The notes under the pieces were generated by a model. The model was not told the origin of the DNA, did not search any database, and saw only the letters and a program-made list of their open reading frames with translations. Positions 43,369 to 50,323 of a stretch of 64,000 bases of DNA are shown piece after piece. Each line of letters opens with the position of its first letter. The stretch's first letter is position 1. Both the position numbers and the translations under genes were made by a program. This DNA comes from Acetobacter malorum (lineage in GTDB: Bacteria; Pseudomonadota; Alphaproteobacteria; Acetobacterales; Acetobacteraceae): contig NZ_JOPG01000018.1 of the NCBI RefSeq assembly GCF_002153605.1, forward strand, positions 62,001 to 126,000. Direction: 5' to 3'.

Positions 43369-44616
43369 TCAATCGGGCTTGATATCGTCCAGACGGTCAA
43401 GTTTTCGCAGGCCGGGGAAAAGGGCCATCCACAAAGCGGTAATGACCAGCGTGCCAATGCCGCCTACCACTACCGCGGGAACCGCTCCGATGGCGCTGGC
43501 CAGCATGCCGCTTTCAAATTCCCCCAGTTGGTTTGATGAGCCAATAAACAACATGTTCACTGCGGAGACGCGCCCGCGCATTTCATCCGGTGTGCCAAGC
43601 TGAACCAGTGCGCTCCGCACCATCACGCTGATAACGTCTGCCCCGCCAAGCACGGCCAGAGCGGCAATGGACACCGGAATGGAACGGGAGAAGCCAAAAA
43701 CAATGGTGGCAATCCCGAAGATCACGACGGAGACAAACATCCACCGCCCTGCATGGCGACCCAATGGGTAACGGGCCAGAATGGTGGCCACCAGCAACGC
43801 GCCAATGGCAGGGGCAGCCCGCAGCAATCCGAGCCCCCATGGCCCTGCGTGCAGGATATCTGTGGCAAAGAGCGGCAGCATGGCTGTGGCGCCCCCCAGC
43901 AGCACCGCAAACAGATCCAGCGAGAGCGCGCCGAGCATGGTGGGCTTGCGGCGCAGGAAGGAAATACCACCAAAAACAGCCGCCAGCGTTGCGGGCTGCC
44001 GGGCACGGGCCGGGAAACGGAATGTCATGCTGGCTGTGGCCAGAGCCGCAATGGCAAAGCCTGTGCCACAGAGCGCGTAACAGACGCCTGCACCCAGCCC
44101 ATAGAGCAAGCCGCCCAGCGAGGGGCCAGCAATGGAGGCCACCTGAAACAGAGAGGACGAAAGTGCGGCTGCACGCGGGAAGAGGGCCGCAGGCACAAGT
44201 GATGGGAGAAAGGTCTGCTGAGCAGGCATTTCAAAAGCCCGGCAGATACCAAACAGCGCTACCAGACCATAAATCATGCTGGGGGCGAGAAAATGCGCAA
44301 AGGAAGCAAGCGCCATGAAAGCAGCGGCAAAGGCTTCGATAGCCTGACAGGTGATGACAATGCGCCGCCGATCGTGCTGGTCTGCTGCGTGGCCCGCGGG
44401 GAAAATAAAGGCCACCATCGGCAGGAACTGAGCAAGCCCCACAAAGCCGAGTGCCGCTGCACTATGCGTGAGCGCATAAACCTGCCACCCGACAGCAACA
44501 GCCTGAACCTGAGAGGAAAATGCCCCCAGTGTGCGGGATGTGAGGGCCGCAGCAAGACCGGGCTGGGACAAAAGAGGCGTGGTGGCTGCCGGATGATCTT
44601 CCATGAGACGAGTCAT
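43369..44616 (-). CDS. MFS transporter (EntS-like group)
   Basis: The ATG at 44616 is chosen because the longer frame, open back to 44787, runs through the tRNA-Gln gene. The 415-residue product has about twelve hydrophobic segments. The loop after the second segment, PAGHAADQHDRRRIVITCQ, is a motif A of the major facilitator superfamily. The overall type (SRTLGAFSSQVQAVAVGWQVYALT, FLPSLVPAALFPRAAALSSSLFQVASIAGPSLGGLLY) resembles the enterobactin exporter EntS / MFS_3 group. Substrate is unknown; the gene stands alone. Confidence 0.85.
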   Translation of the reverse strand: MTRLMEDHPAATTPLLSQPGLAAALTSRTLGAFSSQVQAVAVGWQVYALTHSAAALGFVGLAQFLPMVAFIFPAGHAADQHDRRRIVITCQAIEAFAAAFMALASFAHFLAPSMIYGLVALFGICRAFEMPAQQTFLPSLVPAALFPRAAALSSSLFQVASIAGPSLGGLLYGLGAGVCYALCGTGFAIAALATASMTFRFPARARQPATLAAVFGGISFLRRKPTMLGALSLDLFAVLLGGATAMLPLFATDILHAGPWGLGLLRAAPAIGALLVATILARYPLGRHAGRWMFVSVVIFGIATIVFGFSRSIPVSIAALAVLGGADVISVMVRSALVQLGTPDEMRGRVSAVNMLFIGSSNQLGEFESGMLASAIGAVPAVVVGGIGTLVITALWMALFPGLRKLDRLDDIKPD

Positions 44617-44755
44617 AACAGGCAGCGTAGGCAAAGGCCTATCCCTATGGAGACAGGTTTCTTTTAAATAATACGAGAGCTTTTCAGCCTGCAGCGGTTT
44701 GGGAGCACAGCTTTTTGCTGTGACGCCGGGGGCTGATTTTAGAAAATTTGGAAAA

Positions 44756-44830
44756 TGGCTGGGGCGGGAGGATTCGAACCTCCGCATGGCGGAATCAAAA
44801 TCCGCTGCCTTACCGCTTGGCTACGCCCCA
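44756..44830 (-). tRNA. tRNA-Gln (anticodon TTG)
   Basis: On the minus strand the gene begins TGGGGCGTAGCCAAGCGG and ends with G and an encoded CCA. The anticodon loop TTTTGAT gives TTG. The T1-A72 pair and the D-arm with GCCAAGCGG are typical of glutamine tRNAs. Confidence 0.96.
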
Positions 44831-44901
44831 AAAGTGCGGTTGGCTCTTATTAAGGCCAACCAGTAGGTTTCGTAAAGAGTGAGAACGCGCTGTTTTATCT
44901 C

Positions 44902-45549
44902 TCAGAGAGAATTTTCAGGCGTAAGCGGAGAAGGCGGGGCGTCCGGTTCTTCAAAATCGAGATCCGGCAGGCTGCCGTCGCTCAGCTCACTCTCCGCAGG
45001 AAACAGCCGGAAACCGGCGGCTTTATTCAGGGCCTGATCGAGTGCGGCCATGGTGCTGCCCATGTCTGCGCTATCGTCTTTTTCCCAGGCGCGGAGGGTA
45101 TGTGTCCAGATGGCGACCACCATATTGATGCGTACCAGCCCGCCCAGTCCGGCCACATTGATGCCAGCTGCATCGGCCATCCAGCGCATGCTTTCCAGCG
45201 TGCCCCCCCCCAGAAGCAGGGCAAGCGGTGGGTCCATCGGGAGGGCGCGCATCACAGCGCGAATACCGCCCCGATACTGCTGGAACACATCCAGACGGCG
45301 CATCAGCAGATCGAACAGGCGTTCACGCGAGGAGCCGAAGGTGGTGTTGTCAGCCAGAGCGGACTCGTCCGCCATGCGACCCAGCCGGAGAAGCAGAGAG
45401 GCGCGGCAGGGGAAACGCTCGCGCGTCTGCGGGAAAGAAAGTCCAGCAGTCCGGGCTGAATCCAGCAGAGAGACAGACGCCCAGCCTTCGTGCTCTGCCT
45501 GTGTCATGGCAGCACTCAGAAGGGCGGCGTCAAAGTCATCATGGTCCAT
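44902..45549 (-). CDS. COQ9/TetR-like protein
   Basis: The 215-residue product is all-helical. The N-terminal 45 residues resemble a TetR-type helix-turn-helix (AAMTQAEHEGWASVSLLDSARTAGLSFPQTRERF). The rest resembles the COQ9 lipid-binding fold (RERLFDLLMRRLDVFQQYRGGIRAVMRALPMDPPLALLLGGGTLESMRWMADAAGI). COQ9 family proteins in alphaproteobacteria assist ubiquinone synthesis by presenting lipid intermediates. The C-terminal 35 residues are acidic and Pro-rich, probably disordered. A TetR-family regulator is the alternative reading. It lies upstream of proC's end on the same strand. Confidence 0.65.
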   Translation of the reverse strand: MDHDDFDAALLSAAMTQAEHEGWASVSLLDSARTAGLSFPQTRERFPCRASLLLRLGRMADESALADNTTFGSSRERLFDLLMRRLDVFQQYRGGIRAVMRALPMDPPLALLLGGGTLESMRWMADAAGINVAGLGGLVRINMVVAIWTHTLRAWEKDDSADMGSTMAALDQALNKAAGFRLFPAESELSDGSLPDLDFEEPDAPPSPLTPENSL

Positions 45550-45606
45550 AAGAAGAAGCCTGTTCGGAAAAATAAGAGTGTAAGGCGGCCTGTCTGGTCG
45601 CGTGAG

Positions 45607-46431
45607 TCAGGTTGAAAGCTCTTTGGCGCGTCGGGCGGCCGCGGCCACGGCACGGGGCACAATGGCAGGCCATGCATCCGGCGCCATGAAGACTTTCAGG
45701 GCTTCCGCGGTGGTGCCGCCGGGGCTGGTCACGCGGCGGCGTAGTTCCTCGGCATCTGCGGGGGACTGATTGAGTAGCGCACCCGCGCCATAAATGGTCT
45801 TGCGTGCCAGAGTGCGGGCCGTCTCGGACGGCAGGCCCTGCTCTACACCGGCTTTTTCCAGCAGTTCGGCCAGTAGGAAAATATAGGCCGGACCGCTGCC
45901 GGAAATGGCAGTCACGGAATCAATCAGCTCTTCACGCTCGACCCAAACCGTGTCTCCCACGGCCTGAAGCAGAGCATCACACTGTACTTTCTGTGTGTCT
46001 GTTGCGTGTGGCGGGGCATAGAGCCCGCTCATACCGGCCCCGATGGCGCAGGGGGTGTTGGGCATGGCCCGGATCATTACCGGCTGGGCCTGCGGGTTGC
46101 CTTGTTTGTAGCGTTCCGTCAGGCTTTCCACCGTGCGACCTGCCATGACGGACAGCAGGCAGGCATTGGGAAAGCGCTGCGCCAGAGCCTCCAGCACCGG
46201 GTCTGCCTTCTGGGGTTTGACGGCCAGAATAATGACATCCGGCTGAAAATCTGTCGGGACATCCTCCAGCGCAGGAGCCAGTTTATGGGGTGCGGGCAGG
46301 GCGCGGTCATGCCGGTCCAGCACAACGGAGGGTTTCAGGCCGTGAGCAAGCCAGCCTTCCAGCATGGAGCCGCCCATCTGTCCGCAGCCGACCAACAGGA
46401 CGGAAGGGAGCGGTGAGGTATGATCAGTCAT
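45607..46431 (-). CDS. proC: pyrroline-5-carboxylate reductase
   Basis: ProC reduces 1-pyrroline-5-carboxylate to proline with NAD(P)H. The start at ATG 46431 overlaps the ybjN-like stop by one base (TAATG); a longer in-frame reading is less likely. The 274-residue product has the nucleotide loop LLVGCGQMGGSMLEGWL, AVKPQKADPVLE, MPNTPCAIGAGMSGLYA, and the family signature region GSGPAYIFLLAELLEKAGVEQGLP, with TSPGGTTAEALKVF at the end. The coupling to the YbjN protein and UbiK gene is common in alphaproteobacteria. Confidence 0.95.
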   Translation of the reverse strand: MTDHTSPLPSVLLVGCGQMGGSMLEGWLAHGLKPSVVLDRHDRALPAPHKLAPALEDVPTDFQPDVIILAVKPQKADPVLEALAQRFPNACLLSVMAGRTVESLTERYKQGNPQAQPVMIRAMPNTPCAIGAGMSGLYAPPHATDTQKVQCDALLQAVGDTVWVEREELIDSVTAISGSGPAYIFLLAELLEKAGVEQGLPSETARTLARKTIYGAGALLNQSPADAEELRRRVTSPGGTTAEALKVFMAPDAWPAIVPRAVAAAARRAKELST

Positions 46432-46937
46432 TATGCTTCTCCCTGACAGTCCAGCATGGCAACGGCCAGAGCGTCTGCCGGGCTTTGGCCGCCCCACAGG
46501 AAAAACTGAAAGGCCGGGTAAAAGCGCTCACACTCTGTCAGAGCGATATCGATCATGTCTTCAAACACTTCGACAGAGATGCTGGTGCCGCGCAGCAGCA
46601 GCGCGTGGCGGAACAGCAGGACGCCGTCTTCCTGATCAAGACTGAAATGGCCAATCCACATCCGCTCGTTGGCCATGCCGATCAGTTCATACAGCGTACG
46701 CTGCTGGGGCTGGGGCTGGGGGGCCTTGAGGTCAAACGCACAGGTGAAGTGCATCGCCCCCAGTTCTGCCGACCATGAGAAGAACATCCCGTAATCGCAC
46801 CACTTGCCGGGGGCTTCCACGGCCATTTCGGTTGCGTTGCAGCGTTCAAAATTCCACCCGTGTCCACAAATGACCTGTTCCATCAGATCCAGCGGATTAA
46901 CGGGAGGAGAGGGGGTATTTGTGCTTAACGCGGGCAT
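46431..46937 (-). CDS. YbjN domain-containing protein
   Basis: YbjN proteins share a fold with type III secretion chaperones; their role is unclear, with sensing or chaperone functions proposed. The 168-residue product contains the expected segments FFSWSAELGAMHFTCAFDL, MWIGHFSLDQEDGVLLFRHALLL and MIDIALTECERFYPAFQFFLWG. It is coupled to proC by a one-base overlap and follows the UbiK gene. The neighbourhood is the main reason to expect a housekeeping role. Confidence 0.82.
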   Translation of the reverse strand: MPALSTNTPSPPVNPLDLMEQVICGHGWNFERCNATEMAVEAPGKWCDYGMFFSWSAELGAMHFTCAFDLKAPQPQPQQRTLYELIGMANERMWIGHFSLDQEDGVLLFRHALLLRGTSISVEVFEDMIDIALTECERFYPAFQFFLWGGQSPADALAVAMLDCQGEA

Positions 46938-46979
46938 GGCTCACTCTCGGCTGCAAGGTGATGCGGAAAAACGCTGCGC

Positions 46980-47270
46980 TCAGGATGTATGGTGCGTGTG
47001 GCTGCCGTGGCTTTTCTGCTCCAGTGCTTCCACACGGGCTTCCAGTGCAGCCAGACGGCGTTCTGCCTCTTCCTGCCCGATGCGCGCGCGGGCAGCGAGT
47101 TCACGCACCACTTCAAATTCTTCACGCCGGACAACCTGCAGGCTGGTCAGCACTTCATCCACGCGGCTGCGCACAATGGCGTTAAGCTCTTCTTTCGCGC
47201 CGGTCAGGGCTGAAAAAGCACCGCCGGCTACACCAGCAAGATCATCAAAAAAACGCGGTTTGTCAGACAT
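46980..47270 (-). CDS. UbiK-family ubiquinone biosynthesis accessory factor
   Basis: UbiK/YqiC is a small coiled-coil protein that helps the late steps of ubiquinone synthesis as part of a UbiJ-UbiK complex. The 96-residue product has the N-terminal FFDDLAGVAGGAFSALTGAKEELNAIVRSRVDEVLTSLQVVRREEFEVVRELAARAR and a C-terminal coiled coil (EEAERRLAALEARVEALEQ). It ends in a His-rich tail (HGSHTHHTS), which is variable in the family. It heads the ubiK-ybjN-proC set. Confidence 0.88.
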   Translation of the reverse strand: MSDKPRFFDDLAGVAGGAFSALTGAKEELNAIVRSRVDEVLTSLQVVRREEFEVVRELAARARIGQEEAERRLAALEARVEALEQKSHGSHTHHTS

Positions 47271-47521
47271 TGCCGGTTCTCCACTTAAACAGTTAAGTCT
47301 TCTCCCTTAGGCTTATAGTCAGTCTGCGGGCATGAGGCTATCGCTTCTTTAGAAATGTCTGGACAGCGTTTGTCTGGTGGGTGCGCAGCCCACTCCTGCC
47401 TGTGTTGTCCATTGACCCTGCCCCGGCGCGTTCCCATTATCAGAATAAGATATTGAAACCATTATCAGGCCGGTCCGGACAGGAGGCGGTCTGCACAGTA
47501 TTAAGTGGAGAGACAAGCTCT

Positions 47522-47698
47522 ATGGACAACATGACGGCGGAGGCATTTCTCAAACCCCGCCTTGCGGCTCTGGTGAGTGAGGCAGACAAAGCCGGATACA
47601 GTCAGGATGTGACAGTTGCGCTGCTGATCAGCCTGCTGGACACCATGAATTTTGGCGCTGATCCTAATCCCCCTTCAGATCAGGGAGGTGCGGCATGA
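47522..47698 (+). CDS. small hypothetical protein coupled to a DnaJ gene
   Basis: The 58-residue product starts at ATG 47522 with GGAGAG upstream; longer in-frame codons have no such signal. It is helical and acidic, with a core like AEAFLKPRLAALVSEADKAGYSQDVTVALLISLLDTMNF. Its stop overlaps the DnaJ start by ATGA, so the two are translationally coupled. No family is recognised. A cofactor for the chaperone is possible, but this is only inferred from position. Confidence 0.55.
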   Translation: MDNMTAEAFLKPRLAALVSEADKAGYSQDVTVALLISLLDTMNFGADPNPPSDQGGAA

Positions 47699-48603
47699 GT
47701 GTGCGTGATCCTTATGAGGTTCTGGGGGTTTCCAAAACCGCCAGTCAGGATGACATCCGCAAGGCCTATCGGAACCTTGCCAAGAAATATCACCCTGACC
47801 TGAACCCCGGTGACAAGGTTGCCGAAGAACAGTTTAAAGCCATCGGGCAGGCGAATGATCTGCTTTCCGACACGGAGAAGCGGGCGCGGTTTGACCGGGG
47901 CGAAATTGATGCAGCCGGGCAGGAACGTCATCCCGGATTTGGTGGCGGCGGTGGCGGTTACGGAAATTATGGAGCAGGCCCGGGCGGCTTCCGGTATGCG
48001 GGCGGGCAGGGCCAACCCTTTAGCGAGGAAGATCTGGGTGATCTGTTCAGCGGCATGTTCACGGGTCGCGGCCGGCGTTCTGCCGGACCGCGCAAAGGGG
48101 CTGATCGCTCTTATTCCCTGAAGGTCAGTTTTCTGGACTCGGTCACGGGTGGGAAATCCCGCATCACGTTGCCGGAAGGGGCAACGCTGGATGTGCGAAT
48201 CCCGCCGGGGATTGAAGATGGCCAGACCCTGCGTCTGCGTGGCAAAGGCAGCCCCGGTGTGCAGGGTGGCCCGGATGGGGATGCGCTGATTACCGTGAAC
48301 GTTCAGCCGGACGCGACTTATACGCGTGATGGGTTCGATCTGACCGAGACCCTGCCGGTGGACCTGAAAACAGCGGTGCTGGGTGGCCCGATTACGGTGC
48401 CGACCCCGACCGGGCCTGTAAAAATGAACGTGCCGCCGCAGTCTGACAGTGGCACCAAGTTGCGGTTACGGGGCAAGGGTGTGCAAGCCCATGGCTCGCG
48501 TGAAGCCGGGAATCTTTACGTGACGCTGCAAATCAAAATTGGGAAGCCAGACGCCGCGCTGGAAGACTTCCTGAAAAACTGGACGCCTGACAGCGCGTCC
48601 TGA
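47695..48603 (+). CDS. DnaJ-class co-chaperone (CbpA-like)
   Basis: J-proteins stimulate DnaK ATPase and deliver substrates. The J domain covers about residues 5-68, with the essential HPD motif (YHPDLNPGDK). A Gly-rich and aromatic linker follows (about 78-125), then two C-terminal beta domains (for example ITLPEGATLDVRIPPGIEDGQTLRLRGKGSPG, and LPVDLKTAVLGGPITVPTPTG). There is no zinc-finger region, so it is the type II or CbpA kind rather than DnaJ proper. The length (302) fits CbpA. It is coupled to a 58-residue upstream ORF. Confidence 0.9.
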   Translation: MSVRDPYEVLGVSKTASQDDIRKAYRNLAKKYHPDLNPGDKVAEEQFKAIGQANDLLSDTEKRARFDRGEIDAAGQERHPGFGGGGGGYGNYGAGPGGFRYAGGQGQPFSEEDLGDLFSGMFTGRGRRSAGPRKGADRSYSLKVSFLDSVTGGKSRITLPEGATLDVRIPPGIEDGQTLRLRGKGSPGVQGGPDGDALITVNVQPDATYTRDGFDLTETLPVDLKTAVLGGPITVPTPTGPVKMNVPPQSDSGTKLRLRGKGVQAHGSREAGNLYVTLQIKIGKPDAALEDFLKNWTPDSAS

Positions 48604-48689
48604 GGCCGTATGGGCTGCCTGCGCCTGAACCGCAATGTGAGCGGACAGGTGCAGGAGCCGCCCCGGCCTCGTTTGGGGCTTAGTCTTTT

Positions 48690-49097
48690 TTAGTTATCCC
48701 GATACAGCGGCAGGTCCAGCTTATGGGTGCCCTCCCCTGTAATCTGAAGCTGAGCGCTATTTTCTGAAACAAGTTTGAATGTCACGGTCAGGTCATCCTG
48801 CTTGCCGGCCCATGCGGTGCCGGAAGTGCGGGAGAGGCTAAAGTGATCCTGCCCGACAATTTTCTTCAGGGAGTCAGGCAGCGTGACAAGCAGGCGCTCT
48901 GCCGGGCCGCTTGCCTTGTTTGTGGCAACCGTAATCGGGTCCATCGCCATAATGGCCCACTGTCCGGCAAAAACAGACGTCTCGTAATGTGCCTGTGTGG
49001 TCGGGGCCTGTGTGGTGGGCTTTGCAGCCTGTGCGGGGAGCGGCAGGGCAATGGCCAGACCGAGCGGGATAAGGGCAGAGGCAAAAATCGGCTTCAT
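48690..49097 (-). CDS. secreted hypothetical protein
   Basis: The start at ATG 49097 gives a signal peptide (MKPIFASALIPLGLAIALPLPAQA) and a 135-residue protein; an upstream codon adds only three residues. After a Thr/Gln/Pro-rich linker (KPTTQAPTTQAHYE) a small beta-rich domain follows with no recognised family (FAGQWAIMAMDPITVATNKASGP). There is no Cys. It is probably periplasmic. It lies convergent to the DnaJ-class gene and stands alone. Confidence 0.6.
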   Translation of the reverse strand: MKPIFASALIPLGLAIALPLPAQAAKPTTQAPTTQAHYETSVFAGQWAIMAMDPITVATNKASGPAERLLVTLPDSLKKIVGQDHFSLSRTSGTAWAGKQDDLTVTFKLVSENSAQLQITGEGTHKLDLPLYRDN

Positions 49098-49271
49098 GGC
49101 GAGCACTCCTGAAAACAGATCTTTTCATGTGCCTGTCTACAGGCTTTCCGTCCACCCCGGCCGGGGAATGTGACCGGGTTTATTTAGGACCCAGACTTGA
49201 CGAAGAGCTCTTTCAGACCCAGATAAGTAGGAGTTACAAATCTGCATTGCAAAAACGGAAGGGGTTTCGCC

Positions 49272-49547
49272 ATGTCAGGAACAGATTCATCACACGATGC
49301 ATCCGTGATCTCACAGACTCATGCCCCTGATACAGGTTTGCAGGCAGAGCATGATGTGGTGGGGCCGGAAGCTCATGCCGTGATGGCGGACCCGGTTCTG
49401 CCCGTCACGCCCGCTCCTGTGCCCTCAGCCCCTCCGCCGCCGGAAGGCGTTGCCGTTAAGGAAGTCTTCCAGATGGTAGGAGCGATGGTGTTTGTGTTCT
49501 GCTTTGCGGCTCTTGGCTTTAACGCCATGTATCACGCAGGGTATTAA
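49272..49547 (+). CDS. small membrane protein with Pro-rich N-terminus
   Basis: The 91-residue product has a disordered, Ala/Pro-rich, acidic N-terminal 58 residues and one C-terminal hydrophobic segment (FQMVGAMVFVFCFAALGFNAMY). It would be a tail-anchored type of inner-membrane protein with only a few residues past the helix. A ribosome binding signal (AACGGAAGGGG) precedes the start. No family is recognised; the gene is short and may be lineage-specific. Confidence 0.5.
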   Translation: MSGTDSSHDASVISQTHAPDTGLQAEHDVVGPEAHAVMADPVLPVTPAPVPSAPPPPEGVAVKEVFQMVGAMVFVFCFAALGFNAMYHAGY

Positions 49548-49564
49548 GCCCGCAGGCCTCCGGC

Positions 49565-50323
49565 CTATTCGTGCCGGAGGGTGACAACCAGCACGTCACG
49601 ATAGGCCGGGTGGGTCGGGTCAACCGGCTGCACCGGTGTCACACCATGGTAAACGCGGCTGTCATTTACCAGCGCCGTATCCATAGGGTCTGTCAGCGTA
49701 AAGCTGCCGACCGGCTGGCGGTTAAGGTCATGAATGGTCGTTTCACCGCGGGCGATATTTTCCCGGCGCACCATCATCACACAGACCCAGTCCACGCCAT
49801 CCCGATGCAAACCTTCAGGCGTGGGGCGTCCGGCTGAGTCCGGACTCGCTTCAATCCGGAACTGATGCACTTCCGCATGCCAGGCCACCGGGCGCTGAGC
49901 CTGCGGGGTCAGATCATCCGCAATATGCCGGGTCAGTCGCAGCACCGCCAGCAGAGCCGGGTGGTTTTCCATGACGGGGGTGAGGGGCTTGAACCAGCGT
50001 TCAATCCCGCCATTGAGCGTGTTGTAATCCCGGCTCTGATAATGCGGCTGATGCGGCTTTCTGAGAATCTGCTCTTCCGTCAGGGTGAAGGTCGCATGGC
50101 GGCGGCGGCGGTAACGGCCGCCATCCGCCATATAGCGATCAACCCCCAGATGGTTCCAGCTTTCTGCAAACTCCTCCCATCGCTCCATCCCGAATTGCTC
50201 CAGAAGCGGGCGGATGGCGGCGGCCTGCTCATAGGCAAAGCCGTCCTGGCCCAGCGGCGCTTCAAGGGCTTCCAGCGGTTTTAAGGCCGCTGGCGGGAGA
50301 GAATGCGGGAGGGTGTCAGGCAT
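49565..50323 (-). CDS. 2OG-Fe dioxygenase family protein
   Basis: The start at ATG 50323 overlaps the mechanosensitive-channel stop by 8 bases; the upstream frame is unlikely. The 252-residue product matches the 2OG-Fe dioxygenase family (the group related to amino-acid hydroxylases). The iron motif is in LHRDGVDWVCVMMV (HxD), and a second His is at NDSRVYHGVTPVQP. Further marks are RRRRHATFTLTEEQ and WHAEVHQFRIEASP. Substrate is unknown; relatives hydroxylate free amino acids such as isoleucine. It is encoded directly after the channel gene, so the two are co-transcribed. Confidence 0.8.
   Translation of the reverse strand: MPDTLPHSLPPAALKPLEALEAPLGQDGFAYEQAAAIRPLLEQFGMERWEEFAESWNHLGVDRYMADGGRYRRRRHATFTLTEEQILRKPHQPHYQSRDYNTLNGGIERWFKPLTPVMENHPALLAVLRLTRHIADDLTPQAQRPVAWHAEVHQFRIEASPDSAGRPTPEGLHRDGVDWVCVMMVRRENIARGETTIHDLNRQPVGSFTLTDPMDTALVNDSRVYHGVTPVQPVDPTHPAYRDVLVVTLRHE

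Noticed and set aside
44617-44787. N-terminal extension of the MFS gene on the minus strand
   Set aside because: It reads through tRNA-Gln; the membrane protein begins naturally at 44616.
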